In this document: one piece after another, positions 1-11,782 of the stretch | Layout of the letters: every line of letters starts with the position of its first letter | Numbering within the stretch: position 1 is the first letter of the stretch | Source: Physcomitrium patens | Lineage: Eukaryota; Streptophyta; Bryopsida; Funariales; Funariaceae | DNA: 64,000 bases | Direction of reading: 5' to 3' | NCBI RefSeq assembly: GCF_000002425.4 | Contig: NC_037254.1 | Coordinates: forward strand, 25,439,843-25,503,842 | The notes under the pieces: model-generated | Told to the model about the DNA's origin: nothing | Databases searched by the model: none | Seen by the model: only the letters and a program-made list of their open reading frames with translations | Translations under genes and position numbers: made by a program

Positions 1-714
1 GGTATGAAATAATACCAATGGTTGAAAAGACGTATCAATCATATTAGAAAAGATCAAAGATTAGAGTATGTGGCAAACTTAATTTGTTGCATTTTAAATT
101 TCCTCAATATATAATGACCACGCCTTGTCGAACTCATCCTTAGAAGAAAGAGTAATATCATGAACATACCCACTTATTTTAATAATTACCTACATGATTA
201 GGTAGAAGTAAATGAAAGTAGATTAATTTTATAATATATTCTAAAAAAGCTTCCTAAAAGCTTTATAGGTATGGTTTTGACTTTATACATGTTTATAGTT
301 GAGTTTTAGATTAGAAACTTGATCAACAAGTTAGCCATGTATCACATATGTGAGTAGCTTGTAGAACAAGCTAACTATAAGGTGCATATATAGAAAATTT
401 TCCTTGTAACTTACGACATGTAGCTTGCAAAGTCAACACATATTGGAGCTTTTATAGAACGTTGCCACGTAGCTTTTATTTGGATAGTATATATAGAAGC
501 AAGAATGAAGGCTTCTTCACTCTTGCCAATTCCTTTCTTACTCTAGTCTAGATTCAAGAGTCTTTAGTTTTCTTATTTTTTGATAATAGCCATTCGATTT
601 TTTTTTTAATATATATATTTTTTTACTTCTATTTTGTTATATTTCTTTGAAAAAAGTCTCACTTGGTTATTTGCTTTTATTTGATTTTTGTCTTTAAAAG
701 TCTCATAATCAACA
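1..714 (+). mobile_element. Family B Ty3/Gypsy chromovirus (B6), 3' end only
   Basis: Positions 1-155 match, on the opposite strand, the 3' internal tail of the better preserved copy B3 (30609-30710), and lead straight into an LTR. The element therefore runs on the plus strand and its body lies outside the window. The copy is a fossil with heavy AT drift. The assignment rests on my own alignment by eye to the other B copies in the window. Confidence 0.7.
156..714 (+). repeat. LTR of family B element B6
   Basis: It starts TATCATGAAC and ends near AATCAACA, and aligns along its length with the B1 LTR (19430-19964) and, inverted, with the B3 LTR (50215-50776). Shared landmarks are the AAGCTTCCTAAAAGCTTTATAG block, a run of CAAGTTAGCC / CAAGCTAAC motifs, and a TATA-like box (TAGTATATATAGAAGCAAG, about 485-503) followed by CTTCTTCACTCTTGCC. 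The TATA-like box is the probable promoter for plus-strand transcription. Confidence 0.72.
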
Positions 715-993
715 TGAAGAATATAGATATATGACTGTTTTGAAAAGATTATTAAGTATTGATGGTTATTGTTATAAATGTGAAGTAAAGTAGATATTGA
801 TAAAACTTCTTCATTGAAGGAATATAAATTGTGTCATTTAGAGAATGAAAAACAATAAATCTTACTAATCTAGGGTGATTTAGTATTAATAATACATGTA
901 TTATTGATAAATTTAATTTATGTGTGTCAAATCATAGTGAGTTGAGCCACTGATAGAAGATTCTTTTCATATCGTGGAAAATATAAGATATCT

Positions 994-1030
<37 letters not shown>

Positions 1031-1868
1031 ACCATATTTGAGTTATAAGATGATAAATCCAATTCCTTGAGAAATATAAAAGTTGTTATTTTCTAATAAA
1101 ATAAGTTTTGGTGTGGTAAGTGGAGTATAGTTGTTGAAGAGGTCTCTCAAAGGAGACATATGATTGTTAGCTCCAAAATCCAAATACCATAGTTAACAAA
1201 GAATATCAACAAATATTACTATAAATAGATATAATGGTGTCTCATTAATATAGAATCTTGTAGATTTTGATTTATTCATTTGATTTCTTTATTTTTTGTG
1301 ACATTTTGAGAATTTGTATTCTTATTTTGTATAGTAATGGAATTTATTATTTTTAGTTAGTAGATTGGAATGTGAAGCATAAGAGAGTTTAGAATAACAT
1401 TGTCAAGAAGAGTTACTACTTGATTTTGGAATGTGTGAAGGTTTATTATTCTTAAAAAAAAATCCTTCTACATAAAAGGTACTAGTTTTAGAATTGTCAT
1501 ATTTTGAATAATTGATTATTGTTTATTGTAATTTATCAAAAAATAACATTGAAAAAATTAATGATTTTTTATAATTAATTTTTATAATTGATTCTACCTT
1601 GAATAGTAATAAATGCATTTTATTATTTATAAATATACTTGATATAATCTCAACCCACTTTTAATATAAGTGGTTTGTATAGTGCTCTCATATCATATAA
1701 GAGAAAGAACATTAAGAATGATAAAATAAAGCATAAAGTATATTAATAAAATAACTTAATTAAATCATATTGATAAGAGCCTTTTATATTCTCTTGTGGA
1801 GAGGAGTAATTGTGACTTCTCCATAACTACTTTGTAACTACATAAAAGTAATTCTTCATTTACCAACA
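715..1868 (-). mobile_element. Ty1/Copia retroelement remnant
   Basis: On the minus strand near 1090-1195 the reading resembles the Copia protease/pre-integrase signature (WYLDFGANNHM, compare the usual W-x-L-D-S-G-A-x-x-H-M). Upstream, at 1684-1695, the minus strand reads TGATATGAGAGC, close to the initiator-Met primer-binding site TGGTATCAGAGC. That places a short 5' LTR at about 1697-1868, with a TATA-like AGAATATAAAAGG. The order LTR, primer site, protease fits Copia. The copy is an old broken fossil with no intact reading frame. The (AT)n tract at 997-1028 lies inside it. Confidence 0.5.
997..1028. repeat. (AT)16 microsatellite
   Basis: An uninterrupted AT dinucleotide run of 32 bases lies inside the Copia remnant. 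Shorter AT runs occur at about 17266-17286 and 61560-61580. Confidence 0.9.
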
Positions 1869-1929
1869 TGTATTAATTAATCTTATATATATTAGTAAAT
1901 CTAACATCTATTTCTTAGATTAAAGTATC

Positions 1930-2820
1930 TTATGCCATCTTCCATCTATCGGCAATAGTCTTCGGTTAGATTGGTGATTTCTCTAGCTGTATGCTCCTCT
2001 GTTGTTATGCTCATGGTGGCGATCTCCTTGTGTCTGTCTGTTTCCACCTCCAATAGTAAGTCATCTATCTTGTTTTGAAGCACCATGTTCAGAAAGTTGG
2101 CAGTGTCTGGGCTGGATTGTCTGATCAGCTTCGCCGTAGAGTAATGGGGGCTTACTTGTTCCAGTAGTCGCTGATGACGTTCTGGTTGTTGCAGCCGAAC
2201 ATCTATGGGTTTCGTGGGTCAATCGACGTGTGTAATTAGGAATGGCCAGTGACTTCGGTCCTCTTCTAATTCATCCGGTGTCCCGACTGTTTCCTCGTTG
2301 GGTGGAACGTCTTCTTGTGATACCATTCTGTGGTCTGGTTTTGTGGTGATTATTGGTACATCTTGTCTCTCAAGTTGGCTCCCTAGTTCCAATAACACTT
2401 CCTCAAAGAGAGCGTTGATGGCATTGTCGACGCTGGCCGATTGCATGTTGCTGGCATCCATTGCTTATCTTTCAGACTGTTGAGAGTCGCCTCTGTGGAA
2501 ATCATTTCTGAGGGGTTGTGTCTCTAGAGCCGGGTTGTATGTAGCAAGGTGGTGCGGAAGGAAGGCTTCCGGAGGAGTAGGCTTCCATTGGGGTTCGGAT
2601 CCTTGTGAAGCGAAGATGTCGTTTTGCGTCTAGATGATCAAAAGCCGACCTACTATTTCTGATATTCTCTCCGGGCCTCTCTTGTAATAAAAGATCTCGT
2701 TCCATACCTCCATTCCAACTTGTATTGTGGTCTTCAATGCCTGGTACAGAACAACTCCTATGTTGAATCTTTCTTGATTGAGTTCTTGTGCGCATTTTAC
2801 CACTCATATGCTCCATATGA
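1930..2820 (-). other. Unrecognised less AT-rich block with interrupted minus-strand coding potential
   Basis: This stretch is clearly less AT-rich than both flanks. The longest open stretches are on the minus strand: about 2219-2461 (acidic, Q/E/D-rich, beginning MDASNMQSASVDNAINALFE) and an overlapping region about 2470-2816. Residue use looks protein-like, but I see no domain signature, no splice pattern that makes one gene, and no initiation context that stands out. It could be a decayed gag-like region, a host gene fragment, or the 5' part of an unlisted element. I do not assign a function. Confidence 0.4.
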
Positions 2821-3611
2821 AAAATGTCTGCTACGAACGATTAAAATAAACTATAAAAACTATTGATTTTGTGGCATCATATAAACATGATGATACATCA
2901 CAACTAAGCTAACAAATAACTACATATTAGTTGGATGAGAGCAATGTTGGTTTTTCCAAATCTACCATCGATTGTTGCATGAAATAGACTGCAACATGGC
3001 AAAGAAAACTACACACGGGCTGACGAAAATAGAGCCCCATTGCTTCACAAGAGTAGAATCAGCTCCAGCAAAGCAAACCGATTCGCCTGGAGCAGTGGGA
3101 AATTAGACTTTTCCATATCCACCTCCTCCCTCAAGACAAGCCTATAAGACGCACACATTGTCCGATGAGGATCTCAATTTAGCAGATTCCATAACTTCGG
3201 AGTCGTATTTACTCCGACGATTGTCCCGACCACGGTGTCATGATTCACCTCCCATGACCGCGCTTTAAGGCTCGGTCGAGACTCAGTGTCCTCCTTCACC
3301 AGGAGCACCACGCTGCTGCGTTTTTGCTTCGGATCGATCTTCTGTAGGAATTTTCAGCCAGGAACAGATTGTGGGTTGTTCATGCCTCGCGGACACGGAG
3401 TAGTGCATGCGAAATTTTTGTCGTGGACAGTCTGTGGTTTCTGGTTTGGTGAAATTTTTTGCTGTGATGCCCTGCGCCTTCAGCTAAGTTGGGAGACAGT
3501 GTAGGATGCTGTGGTTCGGGAGTCATGCGGTGTTCGGTTTATTTCCAGGGTGATAGGCGATGCGGTAGAGGGATTGATGGGAAGAGAGGAGCGGACTTGA
3601 TTGCAGCCATC
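2821..3611 (+). promoter_or_regulatory. Upstream region and probable 5' UTR of the NERD1-like gene
   Basis: This holds no gene I can support. AT-rich sequence to about 2990 gives way to mixed-composition DNA typical of a plant promoter and leader. The stretch from about 3290 to 3611 has short open frames but no homology I recognise and is probably leader sequence. I cannot fix the transcription start or a convincing TATA box. Confidence 0.4.
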
Positions 3612-6600
3612 ATGAGGAAGCGCGACTTGGGAATTCTGTTGCTCTCGGCGTTGTCCATTTTCTATTCGCTCCAGGTGAGCAGCGTGGCCGATATTTTGCG
3701 ATTGGAATTGTGGAATTCGTGATCTAATTTTGGAATCTGTCGGTTAGAATTCTTTGAGCATCAAGTAAAACTGCTGTGAAAAATTGTTACAGGATTCCTC
3801 CTTAGTTAACTCTGTGAATGGCTGCAATGTATTGAGGGTTGTCTGTTGTTTTTGGCGAAGATGCATGTCACTGCATACGATTCGTGACTATTCGCAGAAA
3901 GGAAGTTTGCAAGCAATTTGGCGTAGTAGGGTTCTAGGCTGTGATGTGTGCCTACATAAATGAATTTGCGCAAAAAGTTTTGAGCGTAGAGGATATAATG
4001 GAATGCACCGAACAATGGGTTGTTTTCAGCTTTCATGTTCTGAGGCATAACCTAACCGGTGGAATCGAGGTCTATAAGCCTAGGTGCTAAAAAACAGGGT
4101 TTGTATCACTCATGCTCGTGATTGAGGTTGGGTGTGACTCATATCGTGTACTTGTGTCCTCGTGAGAAGTGCAATTTTGTAGAGTACTTGTTGCTGGTGA
4201 AGTGGGCTCTTTTGCGCCATATTCACCGACGGCATCTTAACCTTCAATCAAGTCACTACAAGTAACCAAGTCGTCGAGGGTCGCAGGCATTTGGTCTTGT
4301 GGACTTTTGTAAGCATTGACAAGAGTGTGGTGTGTGTTGAGTAGAACGAAGGGAGCCTTTCGTTTCGACCAGCGTGGGTGCATTACAAGAATAGTTCACC
4401 TATAAAGCACGAAGCGGAGCGTCTACCACCGCCAGTTGTTGCCGATCTGAATGGAGATGGTCACGTGGAGGTTGTTGTGGCCTCCGAAGACAATCTTCAG
4501 GTAGAGTCAAGAATGCACGGGATCGAGTTTCGGAGTTAGACTGGGGGGTAATGCATTGCTTTGGTAGGGAGTAAATTTTGTATTTCTTAGAGCACAGATC
4601 AATGCGTTGTTGCCGATGGGAATTTGGGGGGGGGGGGGGGGGGGGGGGGTCATCACGCACTGAATGTATCTTCAGTGCCGCTGTGATGCTTGCGTGTTTC
4701 CTTTTGTTTGCACACAAATTTAGCATGGTTTAGCAAAGTTCCTGAGAGAGTGTTGTATGGCTTTGCTGGATCATTGATTTTCGCCGGATCAGGTTCTCGA
4801 CCCACGGGTGTCATTCGCTGAGAATGGATTTTCGCAAGCAGGGGTGTTGGCGGAAGTTTCTCTCCTGCCGGATAGAGTGCGAGTGAGCGCTGGAAGGAGA
4901 CCGGTTGCTCTAGCTGCAGGCGAGGTGAAACGCTTCTACAGAGCGCAGGATTTGAAGAAGAAAGTGATCGTGGTCGTGACAGCTGGGTGGAGCATCATGT
5001 GCTTTGACCACAATTTGAAGAAGCTTTGGGAAGATGATGTTCAGGTGTGTAGTTGTTGGCACTGGGCCCTTCTTCATCTGCGGAAAAGTGTACTTTTAGT
5101 GCATATTCTGTGCGTTCGATGTTGACCAAGCGAGAGATAACTTTCACTGACCTGTTCAAACGTGGAGTGACTTGGTTGACAGGATGACTTTCTACACGGT
5201 TCTCACCACAAAGAAGTGGCTATCTCCATCAGCAACTACACCTTGAAGCATAGAGATACTGGACTGATCATCGTGGGCGGGAGTATGGAGGTTCAGCCTC
5301 AGGTATGACTCAACCTTGAATCTCTTACGATTTGCATTCATTTTTTTAGTGGATTTGGTATCCTGTAGAGGATTAACCAGTGACTGAGTGATGAGAGAAT
5401 GTGGCACTGAGGTTTGGGTGAGGTGTTTAACTTATATTGATGCTCAATCCTAGAGTTCTGAAGTACAAGCTGGGTTGTTCAGATGCACTTGGATCCGTTT
5501 GAAGAGGAATGGCTCGCTGAGAAAATGTTTGAGAGTCACCGACGTGCAGCTGGTGCCAAAGAGGTAGCGTGCTCGACTGGGTGGCAGCAGTTCGTAAAGC
5601 ATAGATGCCTACAACGTGCGATTTGGATTTATAGCGAAATATGAGTAGTGGTCAGTCATGTCCTCATTGGTTCTGTTATGATGCAGGAGGGAGAGGATGT
5701 GACAAAGAAGATGGATGGTGGCAAGGAGCGACATTTTTCATACTACGCATATGCCGGTATGAGTGGCACTCGTCGGTGGGTTCATAGAAGTGAGGTAAGG
5801 ACGAGCTTTAAGCCACATGATGATAGGCCTCCAAGGAGACATAAATTGCCCAAGGCCAGTATAAAGCACGCACTTTAGAGCGCCTTTGCTGCATTGGCTT
5901 CTTCATAGATCGCAGTTTATATCGAGGTTTATTTAGCTTGCTTGGTGTGTCAGGTTCACACTGATTTTGCAGTTATGAATAAGGGCAAGGTTCTCGAGCC
6001 ACTTTGCAAGCAAACGGGTGTGTGATAGTTTGAAACAGAGTTTGTTTTGGAGCTGATGTTTATGTTATTAGGACTTTCAACGTGCTACCAACGCTGGCGC
6101 ATTGCAACCGCAACACAATTACAAGTTGGATGCGAGCTCGCTTGCTACTCGGCACCTTGGAGAGGTGTGCCTAATCGCTGTACCTCACTAGACTAGCACG
6201 TCTGAATTCGATAGAACGTACGGGGTTGGTGCGGTTCTAGATGGGCATGGAGAGAGTGGGTGGTTGTGTGGCTGCTGAGCATCAATGTGACACAAGGATT
6301 GTGAAAGAGAGACGTTTTTGAGTTGGGGTTTTGGATTCTGTGGCAGGTTGAATGCAGAGAATTCCGGGAGTCAGTTCTAGACGTAATGCCACATCGATGG
6401 GTGAGTTTCCGCTCTTGAATTTATTTATTTATTTTTATTTATTTATTATTTTTTTTTCAATTCATTGTTTTGGCTATGTTTGGTTTTACTATATGATCGG
6501 TGCGTCGAACGCAGCGGATCTCTGATTCTGTTTGGTAATGGCACGATTCAGGAGCACAGAGAGGACACAAGATTCGAGTTGGCACATTTTCGGAAACATC

Positions 6601-8961
6601 GCCGAAAGTTGGTGAAGAAGATGCAGGGCAAAGGCGGTAGTATCCCATCTGAGAAACCTGCGGACAAAAGTGCTCCAGGCAAGGATGCGCATGGTAATCC
6701 CATTGCCAAAGTTGTGGGCAAGGCTGCCGACCTAGCAGTTGGTGCGAAAGTTAAGAAGGTGACAGCGAACTCCTCATCTCTGATCATCCTGAAGCTCCTA
6801 GTCGCTAACAAACGGTGGGGTTGTTGAGTACATGAGGTACAGTGCAGTGCATGCAGAGTGCCATGGCTGTGTCAAGTGCTAAGGAATTTTTTGCAGGTAT
6901 CAGTATATGGTTGCTACTTTGTCACGTGTCCATGTGATGTGTAAGTCTGGGTCTGTAAGCGCATGATGTGCGGCGGTGGCTATAGCATCAGCATTTTGGT
7001 TTTTTTTGTGCACGATATTAAAGTTTTCATTTCTGGAGTATTACTGCAAGATTCTGTTCGATGATATAATGAATGATTGTGCAGCAACAATTTCAGTACG
7101 TTCCGATGATAACGAATCACACGTCGTTTTGGTGGGTTCCCAATGTGGTTGTGGCACACCTGAAGGAAGGGATCGAGGCTGTACACTTGGCTACTGGCCG
7201 GACTGTGTGCAAGGTAATTATCGTACGTGTGATTTAAGGAAGATGCTGAAGAGATAAACTGGAAGCATTTGGATGGAATTCATGATTAGCTGAAACCTTT
7301 TCAGACTTGGCCAAAACCGAAAATGGAGTCTTTGAGGGTGTTGGTTGCGTGCCTGTACTTCAGTGGATGGTTGAGACGGTCGATGGCGTGATGGGATGAT
7401 TTTCACCCATCTTGGTGTGAACGAAGGATTGGTGGTATTCGGGTTGGGGTCCAAAGACGAGTGACGCAATAACTGTTGTGTATGAACGTGGGCATGGAGC
7501 GTGCAACTTGCTAGTTTTTGTGGTGCCGAATGTTTTTTTTTTGACATTCATCACAGCATTGGTGGGTATTTGCAGCTGTTTCTACCCGAAGGAGGCCTTC
7601 ATGCAGATGTCAACGGTGATGGGGTTCTTGATCATGTTCAGGTGAGTTGCAATTTATTGGGGATAGCGGCCGTTGCGAGTACTGTTGATTTAGTCGATGT
7701 AGTTGAGGACATTCTTAGGTGATCATCCGTCGAGAGTATCAGGTGTTGGCGTAGTCGATGATACCATGTTCCAAGCCCAGTTAGACACAATCATATTGTC
7801 ACATGATCGGCATGATGGTAAAGATGTAGTTTGAATAGACATGATGCCCTTCTTTGAAACTTCAAACAAATGTGGTTCAATGTGCAGGCTGTTGGAGGTC
7901 ATGGATCAGCACGTATAGTGCCAACTGGAATGACGGAAGCTCTGAAGCCGTGCTGGGCGATTGCTACTTCAGGTGTACCTGTGAGGGAGCAACTTTTTAA
8001 TGGCACAGTGTGCCGGCATTCACCTTTTCAAATTTTCCGTTACCACGAGTTTTCTGGTGAATTCGGGCGACGGCCGCATCCAGGAGATGCTCAAGAGTTT
8101 GTAGAAGTTCTTGCTCCAATCATTCTGCCACATCCAGATGGCCAGCGCCACCGCAAGGGGAGTCATGGTGACGTTGTCTTCCTGAATAGCCGTGGAGAGG
8201 TAAATTCTTCGTCTGTCAATACTTGAATACTGTTCTTTACTCGTCTCTCACCTTCGATGGTTGGTTCTCTGTCCGGACTAGAAACTCTATGAAGTAGAAT
8301 AGCCTGGACATGAACACGTTTTGACAGTAACTGCAATTTACAATCAAGGTGTGGCAGGTGTTAAGTATCCGTCGTACTTTAGGTGGTTGCAGCGTATCCA
8401 TTGTGTTATTTGGGAGGGAGGGTCTTTCTTGTTCTTATTGTGTTGGGATTCATCGTACCACTGCTGTAGGTTACCTCTTTCTCTGTTTTGGGCCCGAAGC
8501 GCGGCCAAGAGGCTCAACACCGTTGGCAGGTTGCGACTACCGCGTTCTGGACGACGTCACCTGATTTGGAAGGGGTTGGAACAGACCGTGTCATTTCGAC
8601 GTTGACAGCATTGCCTCTGAGGAAGAATGGGGAGGTTGACGCTATTCTCGCAGTGGGGGAGCTCGAAGCTGTGGTGCTGTCACCGAAAGGCAGCCACGTG
8701 GCGCAGGTGCCCCTTCCATCAGCCGGATCAGCGCCTATAATATATGATGATTTTTCAGGTGACAATTTGAACGACCTCATCCTTGTAACCAAAGATGGCA
8801 TCTTTGGTTTTGTACAAACCAGGCAACCGGGAGCTATCCTGTTTCTTACCTTGATGGGTGTACTGATATTGGTGATGGGCGTAATCTTTGTCACCCAGCA
8901 CTTGGGCTCTGGTAAAGGGAAGTCCAAAGCGGGAGAGAGACGTAGTGCTACTGCCATTTAG
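3612..8961 (+). CDS. NERD1: NERD1-like FG-GAP repeat membrane protein, 14 exons, 715 aa
   Basis: Exons: 3612-3674, 4345-4500, 4793-5044, 5183-5302, 5483-5563, 5687-5794, 6072-6164, 6347-6400, 6552-6758, 7085-7213, 7576-7641, 7888-8199, 8303-8357, 8510-8961. All introns are GT-AG and the sum is 2148 nt, in frame. The start MRKRDLGILLLSALSIFYSLQ, an N-terminal signal-anchor, matches the Arabidopsis At3g51050 start as I recall it. FG-GAP/Ca-binding-like loops are DLNGDG (55-60) and DVNGDG (432-437), with a further D-x-S-G-D-N loop near the C-terminus. A membrane helix lies at about 673-697 with a short basic tail. In Arabidopsis NERD1 is a Golgi/endomembrane protein linked to exocyst-dependent growth and fertility. 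The role here is inferred. Exon 13 is the least certain: its acceptor at 8301-8302 is canonical, but homology suggests coding may begin at 8327. Exon 10 could also start at 7097. Confidence 0.88.
4626..4649 (+). repeat. G24 homopolymer in intron 2 of the NERD1-like gene
   Basis: Twenty-four consecutive G bases lie on the coding strand, 126 bases after the exon 2 donor. Such a run can fold into G-quadruplexes in pre-mRNA and is prone to length change. Its exact length in an assembly is uncertain. Confidence 0.9.
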
Positions 8962-9639
8962 AGCCTTTTAGTGTGCCGACTTGTACCTGACGGCGAGGTA
9001 AATTGTGTTTGTAACTTGATCTTCAAGATAGAACAGAGGGGCTGTTTCGCCTCGATTTGTACGGGTCAGTGTCGATGCTTCTCTTTGTGCACATGAAGAT
9101 GTGGGTGATTTTTGAGATTGCAATTCGCTTTGTTTTTTTAGATTTAGGGTTTTTGGGCTTTATTTTTTATTTTGTGAGAGGATCGGGATTGAAAGTTTCG
9201 CATGGTGAACGGAATGGCTGCTATGGGTGTGTGATGTAGGTATAGCACAGAACTGGATGAGAGGAATCTCAGACCTATTATTGGATATGAGGTGCATGAT
9301 ATGAGGTTGTTTTTCTAATGAAGTGGTCCTGAACTTGTTTGTCGTGGACGAAGATGGAATCTAGGATATGGTTGCCTTGAATACTAAGGCAGCAACCAAA
9401 GTACAAGTCCAGCAATGCAAATGGAAGAGAGAAATATTTGGATCAAATCACCTACCTCTCAAGTTTTATTCATGTTTGGATTGCAGAAAAACAAAAGTAA
9501 TCTAAACAATAATTCCAACATTTCTAAGTGGTTTTCCATGCTTAGTTGATAGCATGAGTATGGTAGTATGTCTTGGTTATATCATCTTACACACCACCAT
9601 TGCATACCGTGACAAAATAACTTTATTAAGGTATTTCTT
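8962..9639 (+). other. 3' UTR and downstream flank of the NERD1-like gene
   Basis: Gene-like composition continues to about 9300 and then turns AT-rich, so the 3' UTR probably ends near there. I see no clear AATAAA signal and no other gene. From about 9500 the sequence leads into the Tc1-like transposase remnant. Confidence 0.4.
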
Positions 9640-10533
9640 TTAAGTTAAAAGATAATAGATAAAAGGGAGTTCTTTGGCAAGGCTTAAGTGGGGTGAGAAC
9701 ACTAGAAAGATTTATAAGATTTGTAAGTATTCCAAAGTTTTATTGTACAATTTCATATGTAATGTTTGAGTAAGTTCAATGATATAAATTATAGTATTGG
9801 TGGTAGACCAAGAATATTCATTATAGCTGATTGAAGAGCATGAGTATGAGTAATCATTATTGGTGGTTTTGAATCAACATGAAAGGTAGATATTTATATA
9901 AGAGAAAAGGCCTACATTATAGGGTCTATTTCTACTATAAGAAGAGTATTGCATCAAGTAGGTTTGAAATCCAAAGTTAAATAAAAGAATCCAAAGTTCA
10001 CACCTAGTCAAATAAAGTCAAGGTTAGAATTTCAAAACATTATGAATATTGGATAGATGGTGATTTGACTCATTTAATATTCTTTGATTAAACAAAAGTA
10101 AATTGGTTTTATTCTAATAGTTGTAATCGATATTGAATTTGTAATAGAAAGTCTTTAAGTATCAAAGGAGTATAAAATACATTAAAGCTTGGAAGTAAAA
10201 GAATAAAAATGTGAAATTGTATGATTATGTGAAATAGGACCAAACTGTCTTAAGATCCTTCTATTCCACAACAACATAAAATCTCATCACAAAATAGGAT
10301 AAAATAGACTAGAAAAAAACTAAACGAAATTACACAAAATAGGATATGAAAAACATGTAAGCATATGGAAACAAAAGAGAATAGAATTGAACAAAAAGAT
10401 GTAAAATCAAACTTTACTAAGAGAAAGGGTTTGAAGCCAAATCTGACCAGATGTTCCAAAAGGCTAGAACTAATCACTCATTGCCAAGAGATAATTCGGA
10501 GATACTATTGGTAGTGAAACAAAGATGTCCCAT

Positions 10534-11782
10534 TGTCATATAGCATGATTTTCTATCTGGAAATATACTGGGTATCTAGCTGTAGAGAGTATAGCTTAAA
10601 CCTTTATATGAATCTTGTCTTAGCTTCCAAAAACTCCTTTATTTTGCATAAAACTCAAAATATAACAAAATCCCTTCAAAACATATTTTTTCCACAAAAA
10701 GTTTTCTTTTCTCCAACTTTAGAAATTCATAACTCTTGATCTAACCATTCAGTTTGTCTAAAATTTATAGAGTAGGTAGAATTCACCCTTACGTTTTACC
10801 ACAAAAAAACCAATTGCAAATTCACTCCTGATCTTCAAGAATCTAAGAAACTCTAACAGACTCTCTAAACCCTAATTTACAAGCATTTGAGCACTATTTT
10901 CTTAATATTGCAAGAACACAATACTCAAATGTCATCAAACTTATATAAAAAGTTTATTAACATGAATTTACACATTCCTTGAAATTTTTAGCCAAAACCT
11001 TGTCAAGTTGCTCAAGATATAGCTCAAAACTTAGAATCCAGCAAAAAATATGCAAAAAGTGTAGCCGCAAAAGTGCTCTCTCCAATCACAGTCACCGATC
11101 CTCAATTGCCCTCCGTACGCGTGCGTTATGCCAAAAAGAGTGACAGTAGCTCCCAAATCAACGCCTTAACTTTGAGCGCCTATATCTCGTTCATATAAAC
11201 TCCAAATCATACAAAACTTGTACCAAAACCATAGCCAAAAACCTAAATTTGCTGATCCTAGCCTTCAAAGCTCAAATGGCTCCGAAAAACTAACCCTAAT
11301 TCCTAATATGGCCTCGGGCAGCCTCTTCAAAGTCCATTGGTCAAGATTTTTGACCAATAGGAATGGAGATTTTCATCATCCATCTCCATTCATCTATATT
11401 GGTGCCTTAATTACTCCTTTTGCTACCAAAACCCTTCTTCAATCTTTTTTCTTATAAGATTTATATAATTTATACTCTAAACACCAAATTAAAGAACCAA
11501 AATAAGTTTTCAAAGATCACCAATGTCTAACAAAGGTGACTCTAAATATTTAGAAGTTACTATCAACCAAAACCAATCTTAAAAGCTACTATAAAAAAAA
11601 ATTAAATTTATACAAATTCTATAGTAATCTTTTTAAACAACCTCTTCTCAATGTAATAATCAAATTATATTCTAGAACCAACTAAAATCTACTAACGTGG
11701 CTCTCACCATGTTACTTAATAAATTATATATTAAATACATAATTACATTATTTTCATATAGTAGCCAAACCACAACACGACA
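10534..11782 (-). repeat. Solo LTR of family C (A1)
   Basis: It starts TGTCATATAGCATGA and ends ACAACACGACA, the family-C termini in minus orientation. The CTGTAGAGAG block near the start and the TATGGCCTCGGGCAGCC / CCAATAGGAATGGAGA block are shared with A2 and F. No internal region accompanies it, so it is most simply a solo LTR left by LTR-LTR recombination. It sits in the left LTR of H. Confidence 0.65.

Noticed and set aside
4400-4726. Minus-strand 108-residue open frame with a run of eight prolines
   Set aside because: The prolines are the translated G24 tract of intron 2. The frame lies antisense to exon 2 and intron 2 of the NERD1-like gene and has no homology I recognise.
8488-8961. 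Antisense open frame of 147 residues opposite the last NERD1-like exon
   Set aside because: It mirrors a well supported coding exon with the C-terminal membrane helix. The antisense product has no recognisable domain.
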